Assembly (NCBI RefSeq): GCF_016888515.1
Contig: NZ_JAFEJK010000001.1
Coordinates: 248,001 to 312,000, forward strand
Length of the DNA stretch: 64,000 bases
Direction: 5' to 3'
Origin: Shimia biformata
GTDB lineage: Bacteria > Pseudomonadota > Alphaproteobacteria > Rhodobacterales > Rhodobacteraceae
Shown: positions 1-7,192 of the stretch, piece after piece
Position numbering within the stretch: the stretch's first letter is position 1
Layout of the letters: each line of letters begins with the position of its first letter
Translations under genes and position numbers: made by a program
The notes under the pieces: generated by a model
Databases searched by the model: none
What the model was told of the DNA's origin: nothing
What the model saw: only the letters and a program-made list of their open reading frames with translations

Positions 1-1
1 G

Positions 2-355
2 CCCGGTTCGACCTTCTGGAACGACTGGACCAAGTATCCGTTCTCGTCCACCAACTGGAACCACCGTCCGCTGGGCGTGCAGATCTGGGCGCTGGCCTAC
101 AAGTCCGGCGAAGCCTGGAACGAGTTCGGCTATGCCAACCCCGAGTTCGACGCGATCCTCTCGGAGGCTCTGGCGGTTGCCGATGTCGAGAAACGGCGCG
201 AGCTGATGGCCAAGGGCGAGCAGATCCTGCAAGACGATGCCGTCACGATCCAACCCTATTGGCGGTCGCTTTATAACCACACCAAAGACGGTCTGATGGG
301 CGCGGGGCACCACATCTCGTTCGAGATCCGCCCCGAACGTATCCACTGGACCTGA
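2..355 (+). CDS. Peptide/oligopeptide ABC transporter substrate-binding protein, C-terminal part (5' end outside window)
   Basis: The frame is open from the first bases and ends at a TGA at 353-355, so only the last 117 or so residues are present. The end of the protein reads as a family 5 solute-binding protein (SBP_bac_5, DppA/OppA type): a Trp/Tyr-rich stretch (FWNDWTKYPF), a segment on the pattern YANPEFDAIL, then a helix with KRRELMAKGEQILQDDA and a closing IQPYWRSLYN region. Such proteins bind peptides or other small organic ligands in the periplasm and deliver them to an ABC permease. Ligand and partner genes cannot be judged because they lie upstream. A strong terminator follows at 371-399, so this is the last gene of its transcript. 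The fold family is clear; the ligand is unknown. Confidence 0.85.
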   Translation, partial: PGSTFWNDWTKYPFSSTNWNHRPLGVQIWALAYKSGEAWNEFGYANPEFDAILSEALAVADVEKRRELMAKGEQILQDDAVTIQPYWRSLYNHTKDGLMGAGHHISFEIRPERIHWT

Positions 356-370
356 TCCGGCTTGACCTTC

Positions 371-399
371 AAACGGGCCGCCTTCGGGTGGCCCGTTTT
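371..399 (+). terminator. Rho-independent terminator after the binding-protein gene
   Basis: A 12-base-pair stem (371-382 with 387-398; one G-T pair) closes a TTCG tetraloop and ends in a short T run. It lies 15 bases after the stop codon of the upstream binding-protein gene. Confidence 0.85.
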
Positions 400-413
400 C
401 ATGCGAGGCCCCC

Positions 414-893
414 ATGGACATGACCCTTTTCGCCCAGGCCATTTCGCTGGCCCTGCCCGCCGCCTGGCTGACGCTTGGCGTGCGTGACAACCTGGTTCAC
501 CCTGATCTGAACGAAACCTACACCGCCGAAGTCCTGTCACAGGCACGGATGAAGAACGACTATCCCGAAGCGTATGCCCGCGTCGCTCACCGCAGCATCA
601 ACAGCCGCACGGTGCAACGGGCCGCATTTCGGCTGGTCGTCGCGGGCGAGCTGTCGACTGTGATTGTCATGTGGGCTGGTGTGATCGCGCTTCTGGCGCT
701 GGGGTTCACTGGCGCACCTGACTGGGCCCGCCCCTTGGCGCAGCTGGGCGCACTGATGTTCACCACGATCTGGGCCATGTTCACCGTTGTCGGAAACCAC
801 TTCTCGTACTGGTTCTGTCACGAGGGCGCGCAGAACACCCATTTTCAACTGGCATTATGGGGAACGGCGAACCTGATTTTCCTAAGTCTCTGA
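414..893 (+). CDS. Small integral membrane protein, DUF2165-like
   Basis: 159 residues with about four hydrophobic segments (roughly residues 3-24, 73-96, 103-125 and 140-158). The first segment is followed by a VRDNLVHPDLN motif and later an arginine-rich stretch before the second membrane span, which matches the pattern of predicted small membrane proteins of the DUF2165 type. The end carries GNHFSYWFCHEGAQ. No enzymatic motif is visible and the function is unknown. The start at 414 follows a short GAGG-like site; a second in-frame ATG lies two codons later. It lies just after the terminator of the preceding gene and about 100 bases before the cyclase gene, so it could share a transcript with the cyclase. 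The family name is a recollection of the pattern, not a search result. Confidence 0.6.
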   Translation: MDMTLFAQAISLALPAAWLTLGVRDNLVHPDLNETYTAEVLSQARMKNDYPEAYARVAHRSINSRTVQRAAFRLVVAGELSTVIVMWAGVIALLALGFTGAPDWARPLAQLGALMFTTIWAMFTVVGNHFSYWFCHEGAQNTHFQLALWGTANLIFLSL

Positions 894-989
894 CAGCCCG
901 CCAAGAGCCTCGGCACATCGGATTTCTTGAAGCGTCGGCGTTTTCGCCCTAGCTTCGGAAACAGGAAAACGCAGGGGCACCCCAACACC

Positions 990-2660
990 ATGCATGTCCT
1001 TTTTCGTGGCAGCACTGCCCAGAAGCTGAGGCTGGCTTCGGGCCTCATCCTGTTTACCTATGTGCTGTTTCATTTCATCAACCATGCGCTTGGCCTGATT
1101 GGGGTCGAGGCGATGCATCAGTTTCAAGAGGTGCGGCAGGCGATCACCCGGTCGACGGTTGGGGGTGTCTTGCTCTATTCTGCGTTGCTCTATCACGTGT
1201 TTCACGCGCTCTACCTTGTCGCGCGGCGCACCACCTGGCGGATGCCACCATGGGAGGCGGTGCAGGTCGCAACCGGCCTTTTCATCCCGTGGTATCTGTT
1301 TACCCATATCTCGTTCACGCGCGGAGCCAACACCGCCTTCGATGTGAACGACCTTTATGCCTATGAGCTTCTCTTGCTGTGGCCCTACAATGCCACCGCA
1401 TTTTCGATCCTGTTGATCGTGGTCTGGGTTCATGGCTGCATCGGCCTGCATTACTGGCTGCGCATGGTGGCATGGTATCGACGCTGGCAGGCGGTTCTTC
1501 TGGGTGCGGCGGCTGCGCTTCCCGTTCTGTCGCTGACCGGGTTCATGGCCGCAGGACGTGAGATGCAGACCTATCTCGCCGACCCCGACATCCGCGCCGA
1601 CATTCTGGAAACGGTAAATTGGCCAAATCAGGAGAGTCAGGCGACACTGGAACAATGGGGCCAATGGGCGACCTGGGGCTTTTACGTTCTTCTCGCCGCC
1701 GTGCTGGTCTGGTTCATTGGTCGTTACCTCTATGAAAAAGCCCAGCATCGCTACGTGATCGACTATGACGAAGGCGTTTCTGTCAAGGCGCCGATCGGTC
1801 CGACACTGCTGGAAATCAGCCGGATGCAGAACATCCCCCACGCCGCCGTCTGCGGCGGACGGGCGCGATGTTCGACCTGCAGGGTGCGCATCCATGCCGG
1901 GTCCGAGGCGCTGGACCCACCCGAGGGCGCGGAACTGAAGACGCTGCAATCAGTCAAGGCCCCACCGGATGTACGTCTGGCTTGCCAGATCCGGCCCCGG
2001 TCGGCCCTGACCGTCACCCGTATCGTACAGCCCATGCAGGCCGATGGCCGTCAGCCAGCGCGTCACAGCGAGCAGGGCGTTGAACGTGACATGGTGGTGC
2101 TGTTTCTGGATGTTCGCGGCTTTACCCGGATCAGCGACAACAAGCTGCCATATGATGTGGTGCATATCCTGAACCAGTTCTTCGATGCCGCTGGCGAAGC
2201 CATCCGCGAGGAAGACGGCTGGATCGACAAGTATTTGGGAGATGGGCTGATGGCGGTCTTTGGCCGCAAGGCCGGTGCCAAAACGGGAAGCGCCCAGGCC
2301 TTGCGCGCCGCGCATCGCATCGACCTTGCGCTTGAAACCCTGAACGCCCGTATCCAGGACGAGGTCGGAGAGCCAATCCGCATCGGCATCGGCATCCATG
2401 CCGGACCCGTTGTGCTGGGGCGATTGGGCTACTCCGACACCGCCGCGATGACGGTGATCGGGCGCACGGTCAACGCCGCCAGCCGTCTGGAATCGCTCAG
2501 CAAAGACCTGTCGTGCCAGCTGGTCTTTTCCGCCGAGGTCGCACGGCTGGCCGGGCATGATATCGGGTGCGCCCACCCGGACAAGGTGCAGGTGCGCGGG
2601 CTGGCCGATCCCCTGCCCGTCTACTGGGTCAGTGCAGCCCGTGAATTGAACGCGATCTGA
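990..2660 (+). CDS. Redox-sensor-like adenylate cyclase: cytochrome-b-like membrane domain, [2Fe-2S] ferredoxin domain, class III cyclase
   Basis: 556 residues. Residues 1-250 form a membrane domain of about six spans with histidines placed like heme-b ligands of succinate dehydrogenase anchors (H28, H32, H69, H72, H106, H148, H154). Residues 255-345 are a plant-type ferredoxin domain with the cluster motif CGGRARCSTC and a distal cysteine (C288, C294, C297, C332). Residues 365-545 are a class III nucleotidyl cyclase with both metal-binding aspartates (D374 in LFLDVRGFT, D418 in KYLGDGLMAVFG). The product should be cAMP, made at the inner face of the membrane in response to quinone or iron-sulfur redox state. 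The redox-regulated cyclase CyaC of Sinorhizobium meliloti has a comparable diheme-b anchor; that knowledge supports the reading. ATG 990 was chosen over a TTG at 927 because the hydrophobic domain begins right after it. Adenylate rather than guanylate specificity is assumed. Confidence 0.88.
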   Translation: MHVLFRGSTAQKLRLASGLILFTYVLFHFINHALGLIGVEAMHQFQEVRQAITRSTVGGVLLYSALLYHVFHALYLVARRTTWRMPPWEAVQVATGLFIPWYLFTHISFTRGANTAFDVNDLYAYELLLLWPYNATAFSILLIVVWVHGCIGLHYWLRMVAWYRRWQAVLLGAAAALPVLSLTGFMAAGREMQTYLADPDIRADILETVNWPNQESQATLEQWGQWATWGFYVLLAAVLVWFIGRYLYEKAQHRYVIDYDEGVSVKAPIGPTLLEISRMQNIPHAAVCGGRARCSTCRVRIHAGSEALDPPEGAELKTLQSVKAPPDVRLACQIRPRSALTVTRIVQPMQADGRQPARHSEQGVERDMVVLFLDVRGFTRISDNKLPYDVVHILNQFFDAAGEAIREEDGWIDKYLGDGLMAVFGRKAGAKTGSAQALRAAHRIDLALETLNARIQDEVGEPIRIGIGIHAGPVVLGRLGYSDTAAMTVIGRTVNAASRLESLSKDLSCQLVFSAEVARLAGHDIGCAHPDKVQVRGLADPLPVYWVSAARELNAI

Positions 2661-2666
2661 TTGGGG

Positions 2667-4358
2667 TCAAATCGGCGGGCACGTCAAAACCGTGATATCA
2701 CGCTCAAGGTAAAGTGGCTTGGCCGCCGGGAAAACGCGCGCGATGGCACAGCTCGCTGCCAATTCACCATAAAAGGCCCGGAACACAGGGCTGGGCGTCT
2801 CGTTCACAAGGTAGGCCAGGTTCGAAACGACAAACACCTCAAACCCGCTCTTTCGCCAATCGCGCAGTACCCATTCCTCTGGCTGAAGCGGCCAGGCATG
2901 GGGTTGCACGATACCCCTCAGGTCCGCATCCGACGCCGCCTCGAGGCCAAACATGACCGAAGGCGCCTGCCGGATGAAAAGCCCGTCCTCTGGCGCTGCG
3001 TGATCCGGTGCGGCCTGCTCGGGCAGAGTGACGTCATATTTCGCCGCCAGCCGGGAAATCCGATCCTGTTCTTCGACTCGGGCTTCGGCTGCAACGGGAA
3101 GTCCCAGATCAACACCGGAGAAAATGCGTGCCCCGGCATAGGTGTTCGCAACATAACCCGCAACGTCAGGCATCATCGCTGGTGCCAAAGACTGCCGCCA
3201 GATGGTCGCCATACCCAGCCCCGACAAAGAAAAAGCCGCGACACAGGCAATCACGCCAACGATCCGCAGCCGATCCCGCAACAGCGCCACAAGGCCCAGC
3301 GCCACCACCAGCTGCACCACGGTAAAAAACCCGATCCACAAGCCCTCGGGCTGGCGCAGCCGTGCAATCCAGACCACCAGCGCCACCGCGACAAATGCCA
3401 CCAGCCACAGTTGCGGCAGGTAACGTGGCGCGGAGCCAGGTCGCAGCGCCCATAGTACGGGAAAGCCAAGAAAGGCCGCGGCCATCACCCAAGTGATCCC
3501 AATGACATTGTCCGACAGCATCGTGAACCACAGAACCAGCGACTCGCCCATGCCTTCGCCTACACGCACGGACATCACCGTCTGGATTTTCTGGTAGGTC
3601 ACGAAATTCGCCAGATCGAGAATGATACCGATATTGCACACCGCCCAAAGCGGCATCCCGACCAGAAGCATCCGCAGAACCGAACGTCCCCAGCTCACCC
3701 AGCCCTCGTCCCGGACGACGTGGAAAAGGTGCATCATTAACAGGGGAAAGGCAAAGAAAACAAAGCTTTGCTTGAAGCTGACACCAAGGATCAACCCCGC
3801 TCCCAGCCAGAAATCACGGCGCGGACCGTCCTGCAACCGACGCAGCAAAAGCCAGACACACAGCACCATCGACATGGCCAGCGGGACATCGCTTTTGGCG
3901 ATATGGGACAAGTACACCGTGATCGGCGTGACTGCTCCGAACAACCCGACAATAAACGCGCGACGCGGTTCGAACCCCATGCAGCGGGCGACCAGATAGA
4001 ACAGAGGCGCAATCGCGGCGGCAAAAAGCGACGTCATCACCCGCAGCGCAAGGTAAAATACCGTGGGATCGTCAAAATACTGATCTCGGAACCCGGCCAG
4101 GCCGGACCACCAGCCCACGACCTCTCCGACCCCGTAAAGGACCACCAGCGCCACCGCGCCGAGATAGTTGAACAGTGGCGGATAGAAATGCTGGTCCGGC
4201 ACCACCTGCCCGGCAAGCACCTTTGCCGCAAAATTGACCCGCTCGTCACCCAGAAGATAACCGAAATCCAGTCCCACAAGCCGGATTGCCAGAGCAAACA
4301 GGAAAAGCCCGGCCAGAATCGCAAATCTCCGGCGTCGGGAAAGATCTTGAGAGGTCAT
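2667..4358 (-). CDS. ArnT/PMT-like polytopic membrane glycosyltransferase (GT39/GT83 type)
   Basis: 563 residues with about 10-12 hydrophobic segments. Early in the protein a loop carries GDERVNFA, the acidic pair expected in the first extracytoplasmic loop of GT-C glycosyltransferases, followed by a FYPPLFNYLGAVAL stretch typical of the dolichyl-phosphate-mannose-protein mannosyltransferase/ArnT family. The last 170 residues form a soluble periplasmic tail. These enzymes take a sugar from a polyprenyl-phosphate carrier and transfer it outside the inner membrane to lipid, glycan or protein. ATG 4358 was chosen because AAAGGA lies 10 bases before it; an upstream in-frame codon at 4412 is less likely. 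It is divergent from the HAD-UbiA fusion and SMR gene, which could make and flip its donor. Acceptor and sugar are unknown. Confidence 0.8.
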   Translation of the reverse strand: MTSQDLSRRRRFAILAGLFLFALAIRLVGLDFGYLLGDERVNFAAKVLAGQVVPDQHFYPPLFNYLGAVALVVLYGVGEVVGWWSGLAGFRDQYFDDPTVFYLALRVMTSLFAAAIAPLFYLVARCMGFEPRRAFIVGLFGAVTPITVYLSHIAKSDVPLAMSMVLCVWLLLRRLQDGPRRDFWLGAGLILGVSFKQSFVFFAFPLLMMHLFHVVRDEGWVSWGRSVLRMLLVGMPLWAVCNIGIILDLANFVTYQKIQTVMSVRVGEGMGESLVLWFTMLSDNVIGITWVMAAAFLGFPVLWALRPGSAPRYLPQLWLVAFVAVALVVWIARLRQPEGLWIGFFTVVQLVVALGLVALLRDRLRIVGVIACVAAFSLSGLGMATIWRQSLAPAMMPDVAGYVANTYAGARIFSGVDLGLPVAAEARVEEQDRISRLAAKYDVTLPEQAAPDHAAPEDGLFIRQAPSVMFGLEAASDADLRGIVQPHAWPLQPEEWVLRDWRKSGFEVFVVSNLAYLVNETPSPVFRAFYGELAASCAIARVFPAAKPLYLERDITVLTCPPI

Positions 4359-4536
4359 GTGATCGAGGTCCTTTCCGCCATAGTCATACACACGGGCATG
4401 GCTTGCGAACATCCGCTTTTGGAAAATCGTGGCAATGTGTTGGCATCAGCCCGCAAATCCGCGCGAATTCCTTGATTTGGCCCGGTTTTTGGTGCTTTTC
4501 TCCGGCAATCTGGCCTTACCCAGGCAGGTGAGCAGA

Positions 4537-6003
4537 GTGAAAGACAACATGGCCAACGCCCCCGCGCCCGGACAGGCGCCCATGCCGGTATTCGTCGATC
4601 TTGACGGAACGCTGGTGCGCACGGATATCGCGCAGGAACAGTTGCTGCACGCACTGACCAACGGTGCTTGTCTTGCAAAGCTACCCGCTTCGCTGGCCAA
4701 AGGGCGGGCCCAGTTGAAATCCGACCTTGCCGACTGGCATGATCTTTGCCCCGCCGACCTGCCCTATAATGACGACGTCCTGTCCTATCTCGTTGCAGAA
4801 CGGGAAAAGGGCCGCCCGATCATCCTTGCCACCGCCGCCGACCGGAAAGTGGCCAACGCCATTGCCGACCATCTGGGGCTGTTTGACGGCGTTCTGGCCT
4901 CGGACCCGTCCCGGAACCTGAAAGGTGCGGCAAAGCTGGACGCGATCCGCACCATGACCGGCGGAGGTCCTTTCGAATACCTCGGTGACAGCAAGGCCGA
5001 CCTGCCAATCTGGGAAAAAGCCGCCCGAGTCGGATTGGTTGACGCCCCCGCCAAAGCGCATGGTGCGTTTGGCGATATCTCGGTCGACCTGACAACCCGG
5101 CCCGCAACATGGCGCGGCATCCTTCGGGCCATGCGACCGCATCAATGGGCCAAGAACGCGCTGGTATTCCTGCCGTTGTTGTTCAGCCATGTCTATGACG
5201 AACCCGGCACACTGGGCCGGGCCTGGATCGCCTTTGTTCTGTTCTGCGCGATCGCCTCGTCAATTTACATCCTGAACGATCTCTCAGACATCGAAGCCGA
5301 CCGCGCCCATCCGCGCAAACGCACCCGACCCTTTGCCGCCGGAACCCTGCGCCCCGCCGAAGGCGCATTGGCCGCGGTGGTCCTTCTGGCACTGTCGCTC
5401 TGGGCCAGCATGGTCACGCTTGGCGCCGGCATGACGGTGGTTTTCGCGATCTACGTTGTGACCACGATCCTCTATTCCGTCTGGCTCAAGAACTATGCCG
5501 TCATCGACGTCGTAGCGCTGACATTCCTCTATACGCTCAGGGTGTTTGCCGGCGGCGTCGCCATCGGACATCTTCCGTCCGTCTGGCTTCTGAACTTCTC
5601 GTTATTCTTTTTCCTCAGCCTCGCGTTGATGAAGCGCCATATCGAGCTGCTCAGGATCAAGGAAATCGGCAAACAGCGCGCACGTGGTTACACAGTCGAC
5701 GATCTTGAGGCGACATTGCCGATGGGTGTTGCGTCCGGCAGCCTGGCGGTGCTGACACTGACGCTCTACCTCAACAGCGACTTCGTCTCATCCGCCTATG
5801 CCGCACCTCGGTTGCTTTGGGGCATGGCGCCGATGGTCATGTACTGGATTTTCCGCGCCTGGATGAAAGCGCGACGCGGAGAGATCGGGCACGACCCGGT
5901 CGTCTTTGCCCTGCGTGACCGGGTCAGCGTGGTAACTATCGGATTGTGCTGCGCCCTTGTGATCGCCGCAAAATACATCCCACTAGAGGGGCTTGGACAA
6001 TGA
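4537..6003 (+). CDS. HAD phosphatase-UbiA prenyltransferase fusion, probable polyprenyl-phosphate phosphoribosyltransferase-like enzyme
   Basis: 488 residues. The first 190 are a HAD-type hydrolase with VFVDLDGTLVRTD, holding both catalytic aspartates, and a later YLGDSKADLP motif that supplies the distal acidic residues. The remaining 290 or so are a polytopic UbiA-family domain opening with MRPHQWAKNALVFLPLL and holding NDLSDIEADRAHPRKRTRP, the Asp-rich prenyl-phosphate/Mg site. This entry sequence resembles decaprenyl-phosphate phosphoribosyltransferases (Rv3806c type) more than quinone UbiA enzymes. A plausible job is to place ribose-5-phosphate on polyprenyl phosphate and remove the 5' phosphate in one polypeptide. 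The start is set at GTG 4537, five bases after AGGTGA; ATG 4549 is an alternative. The stop overlaps the start of the next gene. Substrate assignment is inference. Confidence 0.82.
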   Translation: MKDNMANAPAPGQAPMPVFVDLDGTLVRTDIAQEQLLHALTNGACLAKLPASLAKGRAQLKSDLADWHDLCPADLPYNDDVLSYLVAEREKGRPIILATAADRKVANAIADHLGLFDGVLASDPSRNLKGAAKLDAIRTMTGGGPFEYLGDSKADLPIWEKAARVGLVDAPAKAHGAFGDISVDLTTRPATWRGILRAMRPHQWAKNALVFLPLLFSHVYDEPGTLGRAWIAFVLFCAIASSIYILNDLSDIEADRAHPRKRTRPFAAGTLRPAEGALAAVVLLALSLWASMVTLGAGMTVVFAIYVVTTILYSVWLKNYAVIDVVALTFLYTLRVFAGGVAIGHLPSVWLLNFSLFFFLSLALMKRHIELLRIKEIGKQRARGYTVDDLEATLPMGVASGSLAVLTLTLYLNSDFVSSAYAAPRLLWGMAPMVMYWIFRAWMKARRGEIGHDPVVFALRDRVSVVTIGLCCALVIAAKYIPLEGLGQ

Positions 6004-6365
6004 CGCCAACAGGGCTGATGCTGATCGTTGTTTCCGTCACCCTGTCGGCACTTGGTCAGACCGCTTTCAAAGCAGGTGTTGATCGGATCAGCTTTGCCGA
6101 GGGCGCCGGGGTGGTGACAAAATCACTTGGCTTCCTCACGTCGCCCTGGATCCTTGCGGGGCTGGCCGCCTATGGCGTCGGCACGCTGTTCTGGCTGTTC
6201 GCACTCAGACAGTTGGACCTGTCACTGGCCTATCCTTTCGTCGCGCTCAGCTTCGTGGTGGTGTTCCTGATCGGCATTCTGTTTCTGGGGGAACCCGTCG
6301 TGGCAACCCGCGTCATCGGCCTGTTGATCATCATTGTCGGACTGGTGGTCATGGCGCGGGCCTAG
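6000..6365 (+). CDS. SMR/EamA-type small membrane protein, ArnE/ArnF-like flippase subunit
   Basis: 121 residues in four hydrophobic helices, the size of small multidrug resistance superfamily proteins. The segment LRQLDLSLAYPFVALSFVVV and the later FLGEPVVATRVIGLLIIIVG fit the SMR/DMT repeat. Its ATG overlaps the stop of the HAD-UbiA gene (ATGA), so the two are translationally coupled. In lipid A modification, ArnE and ArnF flip undecaprenyl-phosphate-aminoarabinose to the periplasm for ArnT. By analogy this protein may flip the polyprenyl-phosphate sugar made by its neighbour for the ArnT-like enzyme encoded divergently upstream. It might work as a homodimer, since only one such subunit is encoded here. 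A general drug exporter role is less likely in this context. Confidence 0.75.
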   Translation: MTPTGLMLIVVSVTLSALGQTAFKAGVDRISFAEGAGVVTKSLGFLTSPWILAGLAAYGVGTLFWLFALRQLDLSLAYPFVALSFVVVFLIGILFLGEPVVATRVIGLLIIIVGLVVMARA

Positions 6366-6367
6366 GG

Positions 6368-7138
6368 TCAGACCTTGACCGCGCCCTCGGCCCTGTTCAG
6401 CACCACACCCATCAGCGGTTTGACGTCACCAATCAGCCGCTCGGCCTTCAAGACGTCATCCGCCGTCGAAACACCCGCCCCCGCAACCAATAGAACCCCG
6501 TCAACATTCGGCAGGAAGGCAAGAAGGTCATCATGCTCCAACGCTGCCGGCATGTCGAAAATGACAATCTCGGGCGATAGGATGTCGGACATCTCGTCCA
6601 GCACATCCGTTGTCATCACGTCCTGAAACAGTTCCGCGGCACTCATCCGCGCGTGATTGTTCAACCCCAGGGCCAGGTTCGCGCGCGCCCGCTGGAAGAA
6701 ATCCATCGGGTCGATACGACCGGCAAGGTATTCCTCTATCGCTGCGATCGGGGAAACACCCAGAATCCTGTCCAAAGAAGGCTTCCGCAGGTCGAGGTCC
6801 ATCAGGACCGTTCTGCAGTCTTCAAACCGCGACATCGCCAGCGCCAGGTTCGACGCAACAAAGGACGTGCCACACCCGGACGTCGGCGCGGTCACCGCAA
6901 CCCGGGTCCAGCCACGGTCCGCCATGGCCTGCCGAAGCCGGGTGCGCAGCATGTCAAACGACAGGTTCGCCGGGTCCGTTCGCGTGGCGCTGACCACTTT
7001 GTGACTCGTCAGATGCTTGTCATTCAAAAGCGCCTGCGTCAGGCGACGCCAGATGTCCTCGACCTCCTGCGCCACCGGCAGATGGGTCTTGCTGACGTTG
7101 GGCTTGGCCTGATTCTGGCGGGTGTTATCCTTGGTCAT
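6368..7138 (-). CDS. CpsD/CapB-like exopolysaccharide ATPase (BY-kinase family) with atypical P-loop
   Basis: 256 residues from ATG 7138; a GTG at 7192 abutting the upstream stop would give 274. The body matches the cytoplasmic ATPase of bacterial tyrosine kinases that pair with Wzz proteins: a FDMLRTRLRQAM helix, a Walker A region, VLMDLDLRKPSL (Walker A') and IVIFDMPAALEHDD (Walker B). The Walker A reads APTSGCGTSFVASNLA, with threonine (ACG) where the nucleotide-binding lysine normally sits. No C-terminal tyrosine cluster is present, so autophosphorylation of the usual kind is doubtful. It closes a minus-strand run of glycan genes and its presumed Wzz partner is at 17185-18471. The family is clear; whether it hydrolyses ATP is open. 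Its stop is two bases from that of the convergent SMR gene. Confidence 0.78.
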   Translation of the reverse strand: MTKDNTRQNQAKPNVSKTHLPVAQEVEDIWRRLTQALLNDKHLTSHKVVSATRTDPANLSFDMLRTRLRQAMADRGWTRVAVTAPTSGCGTSFVASNLALAMSRFEDCRTVLMDLDLRKPSLDRILGVSPIAAIEEYLAGRIDPMDFFQRARANLALGLNNHARMSAAELFQDVMTTDVLDEMSDILSPEIVIFDMPAALEHDDLLAFLPNVDGVLLVAGAGVSTADDVLKAERLIGDVKPLMGVVLNRAEGAVKV

Positions 7139-7192
7139 CGCTTGCCCGGTTCCTTGGCATGTCGTGGTCTGTCTATCATGCGTCGCGTCCAC

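Noticed and set aside
882-1949. A 355-codon open frame antisense to the cyclase
   Set aside because: Overlaps the clearly coding cyclase domains; composition is Arg/Gln/Pro rich as in shadows.
7139-7192. GTG start at 7192 for the CpsD-like ATPase
   Set aside because: It abuts the upstream stop but adds 18 poorly conserved residues; ATG 7138 has an AAGGA site, though the spacing of 12 bases leaves some doubt.
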